In this document: piece after piece, positions 1-4,002 of the stretch
Numbering within the stretch: position 1 is the stretch's first letter
How the letters are laid out: every line of letters starts with the position of its first letter
From: an uncultured Balneolaceae bacterium
GTDB taxonomy: Bacteria; Bacteroidota; Rhodothermia; Balneolales; Balneolaceae
Direction of reading: 5' to 3'
Assembly (NCBI GenBank): GCA_937982515.1
Contig: CALJMB010000261.1
Location: forward strand, 1-5,015
DNA length: 5,015 bases
Notes under the pieces: model-generated
What the model saw: only the letters and a program-made list of their open reading frames with translations
Databases searched by the model: none
What the model was told of the DNA's origin: nothing
Made by a program: the position numbers and the translations under genes

Positions 1-53
1 ACGGTGTTGATACGGAGTTCATACGGAGACTATACGGAGTTGATGCGCAGTTG
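1..53. repeat. 11-bp tandem repeat, about five units
   Basis: The octamer ATACGGAG occurs at 10, 21 and 32, exactly 11 bp apart. A diverged unit (ATGCGCAG) follows at 43 and a partial unit (ACGGTG) lies at the window edge, so the array may continue to the left. Unit tails are TTC, ACT and TTG. The period is not a multiple of three, so although one frame stays open here the repeat was probably not shaped by coding. The function is unknown; one unit per helical turn would also suit a protein-binding array. Confidence 0.6.
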
Positions 54-155
54 CATAAAGGCTGGTATGAGAGATATACGGGCATCGCATGGAGAGGTTA
101 TCAGGAAAGCCTTGTGTTATCATATATTTTATATTGGAAATTATCTTACCTGGGT
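54..155. other. Unassigned left-edge sequence
   Basis: A plus-strand frame is open from position 3 to a stop at 261-263, but its second half lies inside dispersed repeat A and its first half inside the 11-bp repeat. I recognise no protein family in its translation. It could be the tail of a gene entering from the left, but a chance open frame is at least as likely. No RNA gene or promoter was recognised. Confidence 0.3.
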
Positions 156-244
156 GTGTTGACATTCAGCCTGAGCATGTGGATGTGCGGGCGGGTGATT
201 CGCAGAGCGCATGGCGCAAAGGGCATAGCGTCCCCGGGGTTCGC
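156..244 (+). repeat. Dispersed repeat, copy A (left of integron)
   Basis: This segment, starting GTGTTGAC and ending GTTCGC, aligns with 3781-3864 in the same orientation with about ten substitutions, a 2-nt and a 7-nt indel. The best shared block is TGATTCGCAGAGCGCATGG. The two copies bracket the integrase remnant and all cassettes. Such GC-rich copies with the same word order look like a genome-wide intergenic repeat family, so their position on both sides may be chance or may mark the ends of the inserted segment. Confidence 0.7.
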
Positions 245-258
245 TGCTGAGTTCTTCT

Positions 259-291
259 ACTGATCCGATCACTTGGAGTGATCGGATCAGT
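259..291. repeat. Perfect 15-bp inverted repeat, 3-nt loop
   Basis: ACTGATCCGATCACT at 259-273 is followed by the loop TGG and its exact reverse complement at 277-291. A transcript from either strand would form a strong hairpin. No run of T follows on either strand, so an intrinsic terminator is not well supported. It lies between repeat A and the 3' end of the intI remnant. It may be a leftover terminator of the integrase gene, a dimeric protein site or part of a mobile element end. Confidence 0.7.
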
Positions 292-336
292 GAAAAGGCA
301 CATTCCGCATCCGTCAGGCAGTGGAGGAATGAGATG

Positions 337-490
337 GAAATTCAATGGAGAGTGTACTAATCCCTGCCCTGCTGAGCCCGCGGGTGGGTGTAGATCACCG
401 GCCCTCAGGCCCCCATCGTTGCCGGGCCGCACGGATAGTAGCAACATTTTCAGGCACACGGCCGGCCAAGGCATCCCGCCATTGAGATGG
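337..490 (-). pseudogene. intI: Decayed integron integrase (IntI-like) C-terminal remnant
   Basis: Reading the minus strand from 490 down to 395 gives PSQWRDALAGRVPEN and then VATIRAARQRWG. This lines up without gaps with the conserved IntI stretch H-T-L-R-H-S-F-A-T ... D-I-R-T-V-Q-E-L-L-G-H. The catalytic Arg is kept, while both catalytic His positions (RHSF and LLGH) are lost. In a second frame VIYTH (398-384) matches the catalytic-Tyr motif MIYTH. In a third frame GLVHSPLNF (363-337) matches the IntI/Xer tail GVRSPLD. The three frames and a stop at 395-397 mean frameshifts as well as substitutions. Weak similarity may continue to about 560. Roughly the first 250 codons are absent. The orientation and position beside the first cassette fit intI. 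The alignment is from memory of the family, and another tyrosine recombinase is possible. Confidence 0.62.
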
Positions 491-638
491 ATCGGGCAGA
501 CCGCGCCATAAACCTTACGATCTGTCGGATATCTGGCGGATAAGTTCAATAGCGGTAGTTTTATACAATGGGTTTAAACGAACAACCGGCCGGATAAAAT
601 CGGTACCTACACCGTGTGGGCCTAAGAATAGTATAATC

Positions 639-667
639 TGGACTTTATCCGCGGGATGATATATAAT
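639..667 (+). promoter_or_regulatory. Candidate cassette promoter (Pc-like)
   Basis: TGGACT at 639-644 is separated by 17 bp from a perfect TATAAT at 662-667, pointing into cassette 1 and ending 22 bp before the recombination point. Integrons normally drive the first cassettes from a promoter in intI or attI, and cassette 1 has only 45 bp of leader with no promoter of its own visible. A second TATAAT at 632-637 has no good -35. CGGATAAAATC (591-601) and GACTTTATCCG (641-651) form an inverted repeat (10 of 11) over this region, possibly an operator. If the host uses a Bacteroidota-type sigma factor, the sigma-70 match may be accidental. Confidence 0.4.
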
Positions 668-688
668 GGGGTGTTTGGATAATATTAT

Positions 689-695
689 GTTAGCG
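689..695 (+). other. attI-like recombination point (GTTAGCG)
   Basis: GTTAGCG fits the core GTTRRRY except at its last base and lies just before the first cassette. The ten bases GTTAGCGGTC are the exact reverse complement of GACCGCTAAC at the 3' end of cassette 1 (1655-1664), so cleavage after G689 is expected. No matching arm capable of forming an attC hairpin was found in the 150 bp upstream, which argues for attI instead of another attC. The 491-688 stretch around it holds no gene that I can support. Confidence 0.7.
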
Positions 696-1783
696 GTCTT
701 AAATTCAGAATACAATCAATAGAAAAAAGTAACTATGGAAAATCTATTTTGGAAACATGAAGGTGGTACAGAAAGCCTCGTTTCTACTCCATTTGAAACA
801 GAAGAGAAATTTGAAAGATTAATTTTTAATACTCCTGAAATATTAGAGGATATTTTTCTTCTCAAAAGACAAATCCGAGGGGGAAATAAAAATGGTATCC
901 CTGACATTGTCGGAATAGACTACGATGGGAATGTTTGTATTGTGGAAATGAAAAATGTAAATGTTGATGCTTCAATTATTCCTCAAGTACTTCAATATGC
1001 GTTTTGGGCGGAAACAAATCCAGACAGTATCAAAACACTTTGGCTGGAAACTGATGACAAACCAGATGATTTGAGTATAAGTTGGGATGATTTCAAAGTC
1101 CGCATAATTGTCATTGCTCCAAAAATTCTTCCTTCAAGCTTACATATCGTTGAAAAAATCAACTATCAAGTTGACTTAATTGAAATTAGCAGATGGGTTA
1201 AAGATTCTGATCATCTTCTATTTGTTAAGAAACTTGAAGAAGAAAAGAGAACCAAATCAAAACCTGTTTCTGGACAGGAAGAGTACGATGAAGAATATTA
1301 TAAAAGAGAGAACAACAAGGACAGCGCAAAACATTTTATTCGCTTCACAAATGAAGCCGAGCAGCTTATCAACAAGAAGGGATGGGCATTAGAAAAAAAG
1401 TACAACAAACATTATTGTGGTTTTAAGGCAGGTTTCTTTAACGCATTTGGCATCAAGTGGATTGGCACGAAAACATTTGCCTTTTTCTTCAAGCTAACGG
1501 AAGAAGAAGCAACAAATATCAATCCTGAAATGACCAAGTATGAAACGCAATGGAAAGAAGCTATTTACTACATTGATCCCAAGAAAACTAAGACCGAAGA
1601 TTTCACTCCATTATTCGAAAAAGCATACAAAAAACTTACTGGAAGTTAAGAATCGACCGCTAACATGCGCATTAAGGGGGACGTGCCTCGCCGCTGGCTT
1701 CCGGTTTCGATTTAATCAGTTTCCATAGTACATTTTAAAACAAATTCTGCGTTGTTTTGCACGCCCCCTTATGCGCCGGGTCG
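690..1783 (+). mobile_element. Integron gene cassette 1 (predicted nuclease)
   Basis: The cassette runs from the cleavage point in GTTAGCG (689) to that in the attC R' box GTTAGCC (1783). It contains one gene with a 45-bp leader and only eight bases between the stop codon and the attC R'' box, the compact layout typical of cassettes. Confidence 0.8.
735..1649 (+). CDS. Predicted PD-(D/E)XK nuclease (NucS/DUF91-like N-terminal domain)
   Basis: The 304-residue protein probably cleaves nucleic acid in the cytoplasm. The N-terminal half has the PD-(D/E)XK nuclease layout: a Glu-containing first helix (about residues 22-37), GIPDIVG at 54-60 (Asp57), IVEMK at 69-73 (Glu71, Lys73), then a helix with PQVLQYAFWA at 83-92 whose Gln84/Gln87 resemble the Q-motif of NucS-like and restriction-type members. 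Residues about 166-195 are a charged linker. The C-terminal part (200-304), rich in aromatics and Lys, looks like a separate small domain resembling those attached to DUF91/DUF5655-type proteins; I cannot name it firmly. There is no signal peptide or membrane segment. The start is the first ATG of the frame, preceded by an A-rich weak ribosome site. As the sole gene of its cassette it is likely driven by the integron promoter. Anti-phage or anti-plasmid defence is an inference. Confidence 0.8.
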   Translation: MENLFWKHEGGTESLVSTPFETEEKFERLIFNTPEILEDIFLLKRQIRGGNKNGIPDIVGIDYDGNVCIVEMKNVNVDASIIPQVLQYAFWAETNPDSIKTLWLETDDKPDDLSISWDDFKVRIIVIAPKILPSSLHIVEKINYQVDLIEISRWVKDSDHLLFVKKLEEEKRTKSKPVSGQEEYDEEYYKRENNKDSAKHFIRFTNEAEQLINKKGWALEKKYNKHYCGFKAGFFNAFGIKWIGTKTFAFFFKLTEEEATNINPEMTKYETQWKEAIYYIDPKKTKTEDFTPLFEKAYKKLTGS

Positions 1784-1789
1784 TTAGCC
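1658..1789 (+). other. attC site 1 (132 bp)
   Basis: R'' is CGCTAAC (1658-1664) and R' is GTTAGCC (1783-1789). The inner arms CGCATTAAGGGGGACGTGC and GCACGCCCCCTTATGCG pair almost completely, leaving one extra T and one extra A unpaired in the left arm. Such extrahelical bases are what integrases use to choose the attC strand. An unpaired spacer lies between the R and L boxes, and a variable loop of about 70 nt fills the middle. This is the best formed attC of the three. Confidence 0.88.
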
Positions 1790-1829
1790 GTATTAATCTT
1801 CCTTTCTCATATACCTTTTGTTTTTTAAT

Positions 1830-1875
1830 TCGTATGCTTATGTTAATAACTTCGTAAGAACATAAAACAATACGA
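1830..1875 (+). promoter_or_regulatory. Inverted repeat before the antitoxin gene, candidate autoregulatory operator
   Basis: TCGTAT (1830-1835) pairs with ATACGA (1870-1875), and TTATGTT (1838-1844) pairs with AACATAA (1859-1865), giving 13 paired positions ending two bases before the start codon. AbrB/MazE-type antitoxins usually repress their own promoter by binding palindromes, so an operator is a reasonable inference. A poor promoter match (TTGTTT at 1818, TATGTT at 1839, 15-bp spacing) overlaps the left arm. In RNA the same arms could fold beside the start codon. Confidence 0.45.
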
Positions 1876-1877
1876 TT

Positions 1878-2084
1878 ATGATTAAGAAACTTCAAAAAAT
1901 TGGCAACAGTCGTGGAGTCTTGCTTGAAAAAGCCTTACTCAAGCTTTTGAAAGTCGAAGACGATGACCAGGTCGAAATTATCCCACAAGATGAAGGACTT
2001 TTGATTAAAAAAGTCGGTGCAAAGTCTGCTTATGAGGAAGTCAGCAAGAAGCATCGTAAGTCTTTAGATAAATTGGGTGAATAA
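1878..2084 (+). CDS. AbrB/MazE-family (SpoVT-AbrB domain) antitoxin
   Basis: The 68-residue protein is the predicted DNA-binding antitoxin for the downstream Doc toxin. Residues 1-47 show the swapped-hairpin AbrB fold signature: KKLQKIGNSRGVLL at the N-terminus, an LLKVEDDDQVEI segment, then LLIKK closing the barrel. Residues 48-68 form a charged tail (SAYEEVSKKHRKSLDK), the part that in such antitoxins wraps the toxin. The length is normal for the family. Its stop codon overlaps the toxin start by one base (TAATG), so the two are translationally coupled and made in fixed order. An inverted repeat directly upstream suggests autoregulation. The family assignment is confident; pairing with Doc rests on the overlap and on known AbrB-Doc pairs. 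Confidence 0.9.
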   Translation: MIKKLQKIGNSRGVLLEKALLKLLKVEDDDQVEIIPQDEGLLIKKVGAKSAYEEVSKKHRKSLDKLGE

Positions 2085-2476
2085 TGGACGAACCTTCCTT
2101 CCTGTCGATGGAAGATATTCTTTTCATCCATGAGCAAGAGATTCAAAAAGCAGGCGGCGATCCCGGTATTCGGCAAAAACAAGACATTCAGGCTTGTGCA
2201 GATTCACCTAAAGCAAGCTTTGATGGAGAGTATCTGAATGACCTATTCGAAATGGCCGCCAGCTACATCATTTGTCTAACGATCCGGCATCCATTTGTCG
2301 ATGGAAATAAACGAACAGCCTTAGCTGCTGCCCTGACCTTTTTGTATCTCAATAGATATCAAGTTAAAGAATCGTATGATCTGGAACTTGCTGATTTAAT
2401 CTTAGACTTTTTGTCAAAAGATATTTCCAGAGAAGATGTTGCCAAGCACCTAAAAGAGAATGCTATTAAGAGGTAG
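2084..2476 (+). CDS. doc: Fic/Doc family toxin (death-on-curing)
   Basis: The 130-residue protein has the full Doc-type layout: PSFLSMEDILFIHEQEI at 4-20, GGDPGIR at 24-30, FDGEYLNDLFEMAASY at 46-61, and the Fic motif HPFVDGNKRTA at 69-79. His69 is the catalytic base. Lys75 replaces the second Gly of AMP-transferring Fic proteins (HPFxxGNGR), as in phage P1 Doc, which phosphorylates elongation factor EF-Tu and stops translation. Kinase activity is therefore the favoured inference. No truncation or missing motif is visible, so the toxin looks intact and should need the upstream antitoxin. The start overlaps the antitoxin stop by one base, with GGGTGA just upstream as a weak ribosome site. The stop codon lies seven bases before the attC R'' box. 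Confidence 0.92.
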   Translation: MDEPSFLSMEDILFIHEQEIQKAGGDPGIRQKQDIQACADSPKASFDGEYLNDLFEMAASYIICLTIRHPFVDGNKRTALAAALTFLYLNRYQVKESYDLELADLILDFLSKDISREDVAKHLKENAIKR

Positions 2477-2483
2477 AAAATAC

Positions 2484-2611
2484 GGCTGACAAGGCGCTTC
2501 AAGGCTGACGCACCTAACAGCAGGTAGCTCGATACTGGCTTTTTAACTTTTCTATCACTATCTAACATATCATGGTCATCCGTGCGCACCTTAAGCGCAA
2601 GGTCGTTATGG
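2484..2611 (+). other. attC site 2 (128 bp)
   Basis: R'' is GGCTGAC (2484-2490) and R' is GTTATGG (2605-2611). The inner arms GCGCTTCAAGGCTGACGCAC and GTGCGCACCTTAAGCGC pair, leaving two C and one A unpaired in the left arm. R'' differs by one base from the complement of its cassette start (GGCTAAC). R' departs from GTTRRRY at its fifth and last bases, as attC cores often do. The long loop (2514-2581) holds no gene. Confidence 0.82.
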
Positions 2612-2645
2612 TGCTCACTCTTTTCCTGTAAACATCTTTGGACAC

Positions 2646-2671
2646 CTTTTAATGATCCGTATCGTTAAAAG
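2646..2671 (+). promoter_or_regulatory. Inverted repeat upstream of UPF0175 gene, candidate operator
   Basis: CTTTTAATGAT (2646-2656) and ATCGTTAAAAG (2661-2671) are reverse complements except at one position, with a four-base centre CCGT. The repeat ends 23 bases before the UPF0175 start codon, where a self-repressing antitoxin would be expected to bind. An upstream terminator is less likely, because no gene in the cassette precedes it. Confidence 0.45.
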
Positions 2672-2694
2672 AATAAATTAATTACCTTATTCAT

Positions 2695-2937
2695 ATGAAA
2701 TCTCTCACGGTAAACATACCGAGTACAGCTGATATCGATGGCAAAGAGGCTCGAATGTCATTGGCATCTAAGCTCTATGAAAGGGGTAAATTAACGCTTG
2801 GCCAGGCGGCTGAGCTGGCAGATTATACCAAAGAAACATTTATGGAACTTCTTTCGGAGTATAATGTTGCCCTTATCAATCATTCGGCAGACGAACTTGA
2901 TCAAGACATAGAGAATGCCCAACGTCATAGTATCTGA
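2695..2937 (+). CDS. UPF0175 family antitoxin
   Basis: The 80-residue protein is the predicted antitoxin of the following DUF3368 PIN-domain toxin. Residues 19-69 carry the family core: ARMSLASKLYERGKLTLGQAAELADYT, then FMELLSEYNVALINHSADEL. The GKLTLGQAAELA stretch is the helix-turn-helix-like segment. Length and start match the family. Its last 23 bases overlap the PIN gene, the usual arrangement for UPF0175-PIN pairs. The reading frame is intact although its partner toxin is truncated, so it may now be an orphan antitoxin able to neutralise related toxins elsewhere. Residual repression of its own promoter is also possible, given the inverted repeat upstream. Confidence 0.85.
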   Translation: MKSLTVNIPSTADIDGKEARMSLASKLYERGKLTLGQAAELADYTKETFMELLSEYNVALINHSADELDQDIENAQRHSI

Positions 2938-3160
2938 CACAAGCTGCCTCATCCTTTTCTATAAAATCGGTGAGCTTGATCTGTTGAAAAAACTTTTCGG
3001 GAAGCTTCTCATTACCGATACAGTTCTTAATGAGTTTAACCAATCGATTCCAGATCGGATAGAAGTGGTCAATCCAACTTCCAACGTTGACAAGGGTTTA
3101 TCCATGTATTCATCCGCTTTGCAGGTACTCATGCCGAATATGACAAAATTGATGCAATGA
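2915..3160 (+). pseudogene. Truncated DUF3368 PIN-domain toxin
   Basis: The open frame of 81 codons begins like DUF3368 ribonuclease toxins: VIVSDTSCLILFYKIGELDLL at residues 4-24, with metal-binding Asp8, then LLITDTVLNEF (Glu40) and IPDRIEV (45-51). Family members are about 150-160 residues and carry two further conserved Asp residues in the second half. Here similarity ends near residue 52 (about 3070). The remaining codons are an out-of-frame reading of a HigB gene tail, so the last 29 residues are meaningless as PIN sequence. Loss of the second half should abolish the active site. The frame starts 23 bases inside the UPF0175 gene. Truncation by deletion is inferred; a sequencing chimera is unlikely but not excluded. 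Confidence 0.82.
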
Positions 3161-3168
3161 CCATTTAA
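3091..3168 (+). pseudogene. higB: C-terminal remnant of HigB toxin
   Basis: In the frame one base behind the PIN reading, codons 3091-3168 translate as QGFIHVFIRFAGTHAEYD followed by KIDAMTI and a stop. The block VFIRF-GTHAEYDKID is the highly conserved end of HigB-type mRNA interferases. An in-frame stop at 3088-3090 precedes it and no start codon serves it; homology may begin near 3076 (NFQ). About three quarters of the toxin is missing. Its stop lies 14 bases before the HigA start, the normal higB-higA spacing, which supports the identification. The join with the PIN gene lies between about 3065 and 3095. Confidence 0.78.
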
Positions 3169-3182
3169 AGCGAATATTAATC

Positions 3183-3549
3183 ATGCAGATTCATCCCATA
3201 CATACCGAAGAAGATTATCAAAAAGCATTAAATCGTATTGAAGAAATTTTTGATGCCAGGCACGGAAGTAAAGAAGGGGACGAACTGGAAATATTGGGAA
3301 TTTTAGTGGATGAGTATGAAAAAACACTTCCCTATTGTAGCTCCAAAACCGGTTGAGGCCATAAAATTCCGAATGGAACAATTAGGGATGCAACAAGAAG
3401 ATTTGGCCAAAGTTTTGGGATCAAAATCACGGGCCAGTGAACTACTCTCGGGCAAACGCCCGCTTTCACTCCGTCATATTAAATTACTGCATAAAAAACT
3501 TGTAATTCCTGCAGAAGTTTTAATCCAAGAACCAGAACCGGCTCCATAA
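3183..3549 (+). pseudogene. higA: HigA-family antitoxin with +1 frameshift
   Basis: The first frame (3183-3356) reads MQIHPIHTEEDYQKALNRIE and on to VDEYEK, the standard N-terminus of HigA antitoxins of about 115-125 residues, then ends out of frame. The rest continues in the next frame as KHFPIVAPKPVEAIKFRMEQ, then the helix-turn-helix GMQQEDLAKVLGSKSRASEL, LLSGKRPLSLRHI and PAEVLIQ, stopping at 3549. Removing one A from the run of six at 3319-3324 restores a full-length protein of about 121 residues, so this is a one-base insertion. An ATG at 3310 could still start a 79-residue protein with the whole helix-turn-helix. Transcript slippage on the A-run or an assembly error are alternatives. 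No promoter of its own was seen. The stop codon overlaps the attC 3 R'' box. Confidence 0.82.
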
Positions 3550-3659
3550 CAACGGTTTAAATTCAGACTTGGCTGCTGTTTGCCTTTCAAGTCGGTTGGT
3601 TAAAAGAAATTCCCAGCTCTAAACTACATTACCAGCCAGTAAGCCCAAGCCGGTTGTAT
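3544..3659 (+). other. attC site 3, degenerate (116 bp)
   Basis: R'' is CCATAAC (3544-3550), the exact complement of the cassette start GTTATGG, and contains the HigA stop codon. The presumed R' is GTTGTAT (3653-3659), which departs from GTTRRRY at one internal base. The inner arms (about 3551-3576 and 3633-3652) pair partly, around ACAACGG with CCGGTTGT and TGGCTG with CAGCCA, with several mismatches between. It is the weakest of the three sites, either diverged or no longer functional, and is the end of the array in this window. Confidence 0.6.
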
Positions 3660-3780
3660 GCTGAGCCGAGATACGGTGATATTGTCAGTCATCGGATTAA
3701 AGTGAGAAGAAATTTAAGCAGAAACTATTGTGCATTTTGGAGGTTTGTTAAAATAGACCAAACGTGACCGGATGTCTGGC
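3660..3780. other. Non-coding stretch right of the array
   Basis: No open frame with recognisable similarity, no attC and no RNA gene was found between attC 3 and repeat copy B. A short GTTTG/CAAAC inverted pair near 3745-3765 is too weak to call. The whole gene-free interval between HigA and the next gene is about 450 bases, filled by attC 3, this stretch, repeat B and a leader. Confidence 0.5.
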
Positions 3781-3864
3781 GTGTTGACCTTGAGCCTGGG
3801 AATGTGTGGACGTGCGGGCGAATGATTCGCAGAGCGCATGGTGCATAGCGTCTCCGGAGTTCGC
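3781..3864 (+). repeat. Dispersed repeat, copy B (right of integron)
   Basis: This is the second copy of the element at 156-244, in the same orientation, with about ten substitutions and two indels. Unlike copy A it continues into a long palindromic segment. Together the copies form direct repeats around the integron. Confidence 0.7.
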
Positions 3865-3892
3865 GCTATGCGCCATGCTCTATGCGCTCTGC
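3829..3892. repeat. Long imperfect hairpin within repeat B
   Basis: GCAGAGCGCATGGTGCATAGCG (3829-3850, quoted here as GCAGAGCGCATGG plus TGCATAGCG) pairs with 3864-3892, which ends CGCTCTGC. The right arm has seven extra bases near its middle and one mismatch. Pairing resumes outside with GTGCGGGC (3812-3819) and GCCCGTAC once a nine-base insert (GAATGATTC) is skipped. Copy A has only the left arm. The form recalls bacterial intergenic palindromic repeats; no terminator T-run follows. Confidence 0.65.
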
Positions 3893-4002
3893 CCGTACAT
3901 AGAGATGCGCTAAATCCACCCAAAGACACGCCGTGTGCTGAATATCAACGCCCCTGGTATCATTTAGATACATCCGGGTTTAATTTAAAAAAGAGTTGAA
4001 TC

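Larger units (their letters stand above)
1784..2605 (+). mobile_element. Integron gene cassette 2 (AbrB/Doc toxin-antitoxin)
   Basis: The cassette starts GTTAGCCGTA at attC 1 and ends with TACGGCTGAC at attC 2, complementary in nine of ten positions. It carries two overlapping genes and, unlike cassette 1, an 88-bp leader (1790-1877) with a candidate promoter and operator. Toxin-antitoxin cassettes often carry their own promoter, and they are known to stabilise cassette arrays. Confidence 0.8.
2606..3653 (+). mobile_element. Integron gene cassette 3 (two ruined toxin-antitoxin modules)
   Basis: The cassette starts GTTATGGTGC at attC 2 and ends with GCTCCATAAC at attC 3, complementary in nine of ten positions. 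It holds UPF0175, a truncated PIN gene, a HigB tail and a frameshifted HigA gene, in that order. Two complete modules would be unusually large for one cassette. They may once have been two cassettes fused by a deletion that also removed the attC between them, though matching ends also suit a single original cassette. Confidence 0.7.
337..3659. mobile_element. Small integron with decayed integrase and three cassettes
   Basis: The element runs from an IntI-like C-terminal remnant on the minus strand, through an attI-like junction at 689, to three attC-like sites ending at 1789, 2611 and 3659. All cassette genes lie on the plus strand, away from the integrase, as in known integrons. Each cassette start is complementary over about ten bases (none to one mismatch) to the R'' end of its own attC. 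That is direct evidence that these are integron cassettes and not merely adjacent genes. Most of the integrase is missing, so the array is probably immobile on its own. No further cassette is visible after 3659. Confidence 0.85.

Noticed and set aside
1..53. CRISPR array
   Set aside because: The repeat unit is only 11 bp with a 3-bp variable part and no spacers.
259..291. Intrinsic terminator call for the 15-bp hairpin
   Set aside because: No T-run follows the stem on either strand.
278..511. Plus-strand 77-codon open frame
   Set aside because: It is Pro/Arg-rich, with no family likeness. It lies opposite the recombinase remnant and reflects GC-rich composition.
166..549. Minus-strand 127-codon open frame over the intI remnant
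   Set aside because: It crosses repeat A, and its sequence matches nothing as a whole. The meaningful IntI similarity is spread over three frames, so this frame is incidental.
550..695. An additional attC before cassette 1
   Set aside because: No left arm complementary to the sequence before GTTAGCG was found within 150 bp, so attI fits better.
515..715. Minus-strand 66-codon open frame upstream of the intI remnant
   Set aside because: Its last part is in frame with the remnant and may be decayed integrase, but the rest crosses the attI junction into cassette 1, so it is not a real gene.
3318..3326. Programmed -1 frameshift in HigA
   Set aside because: The A-run resembles a slippery site, but restoring HigA needs a +1 change (skipping a base), so a -1 slip would not give the family sequence.
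3714..3929. Minus-strand 71-codon frame over repeat B
   Set aside because: It is read through a palindromic intergenic repeat, a common source of spurious open frames.
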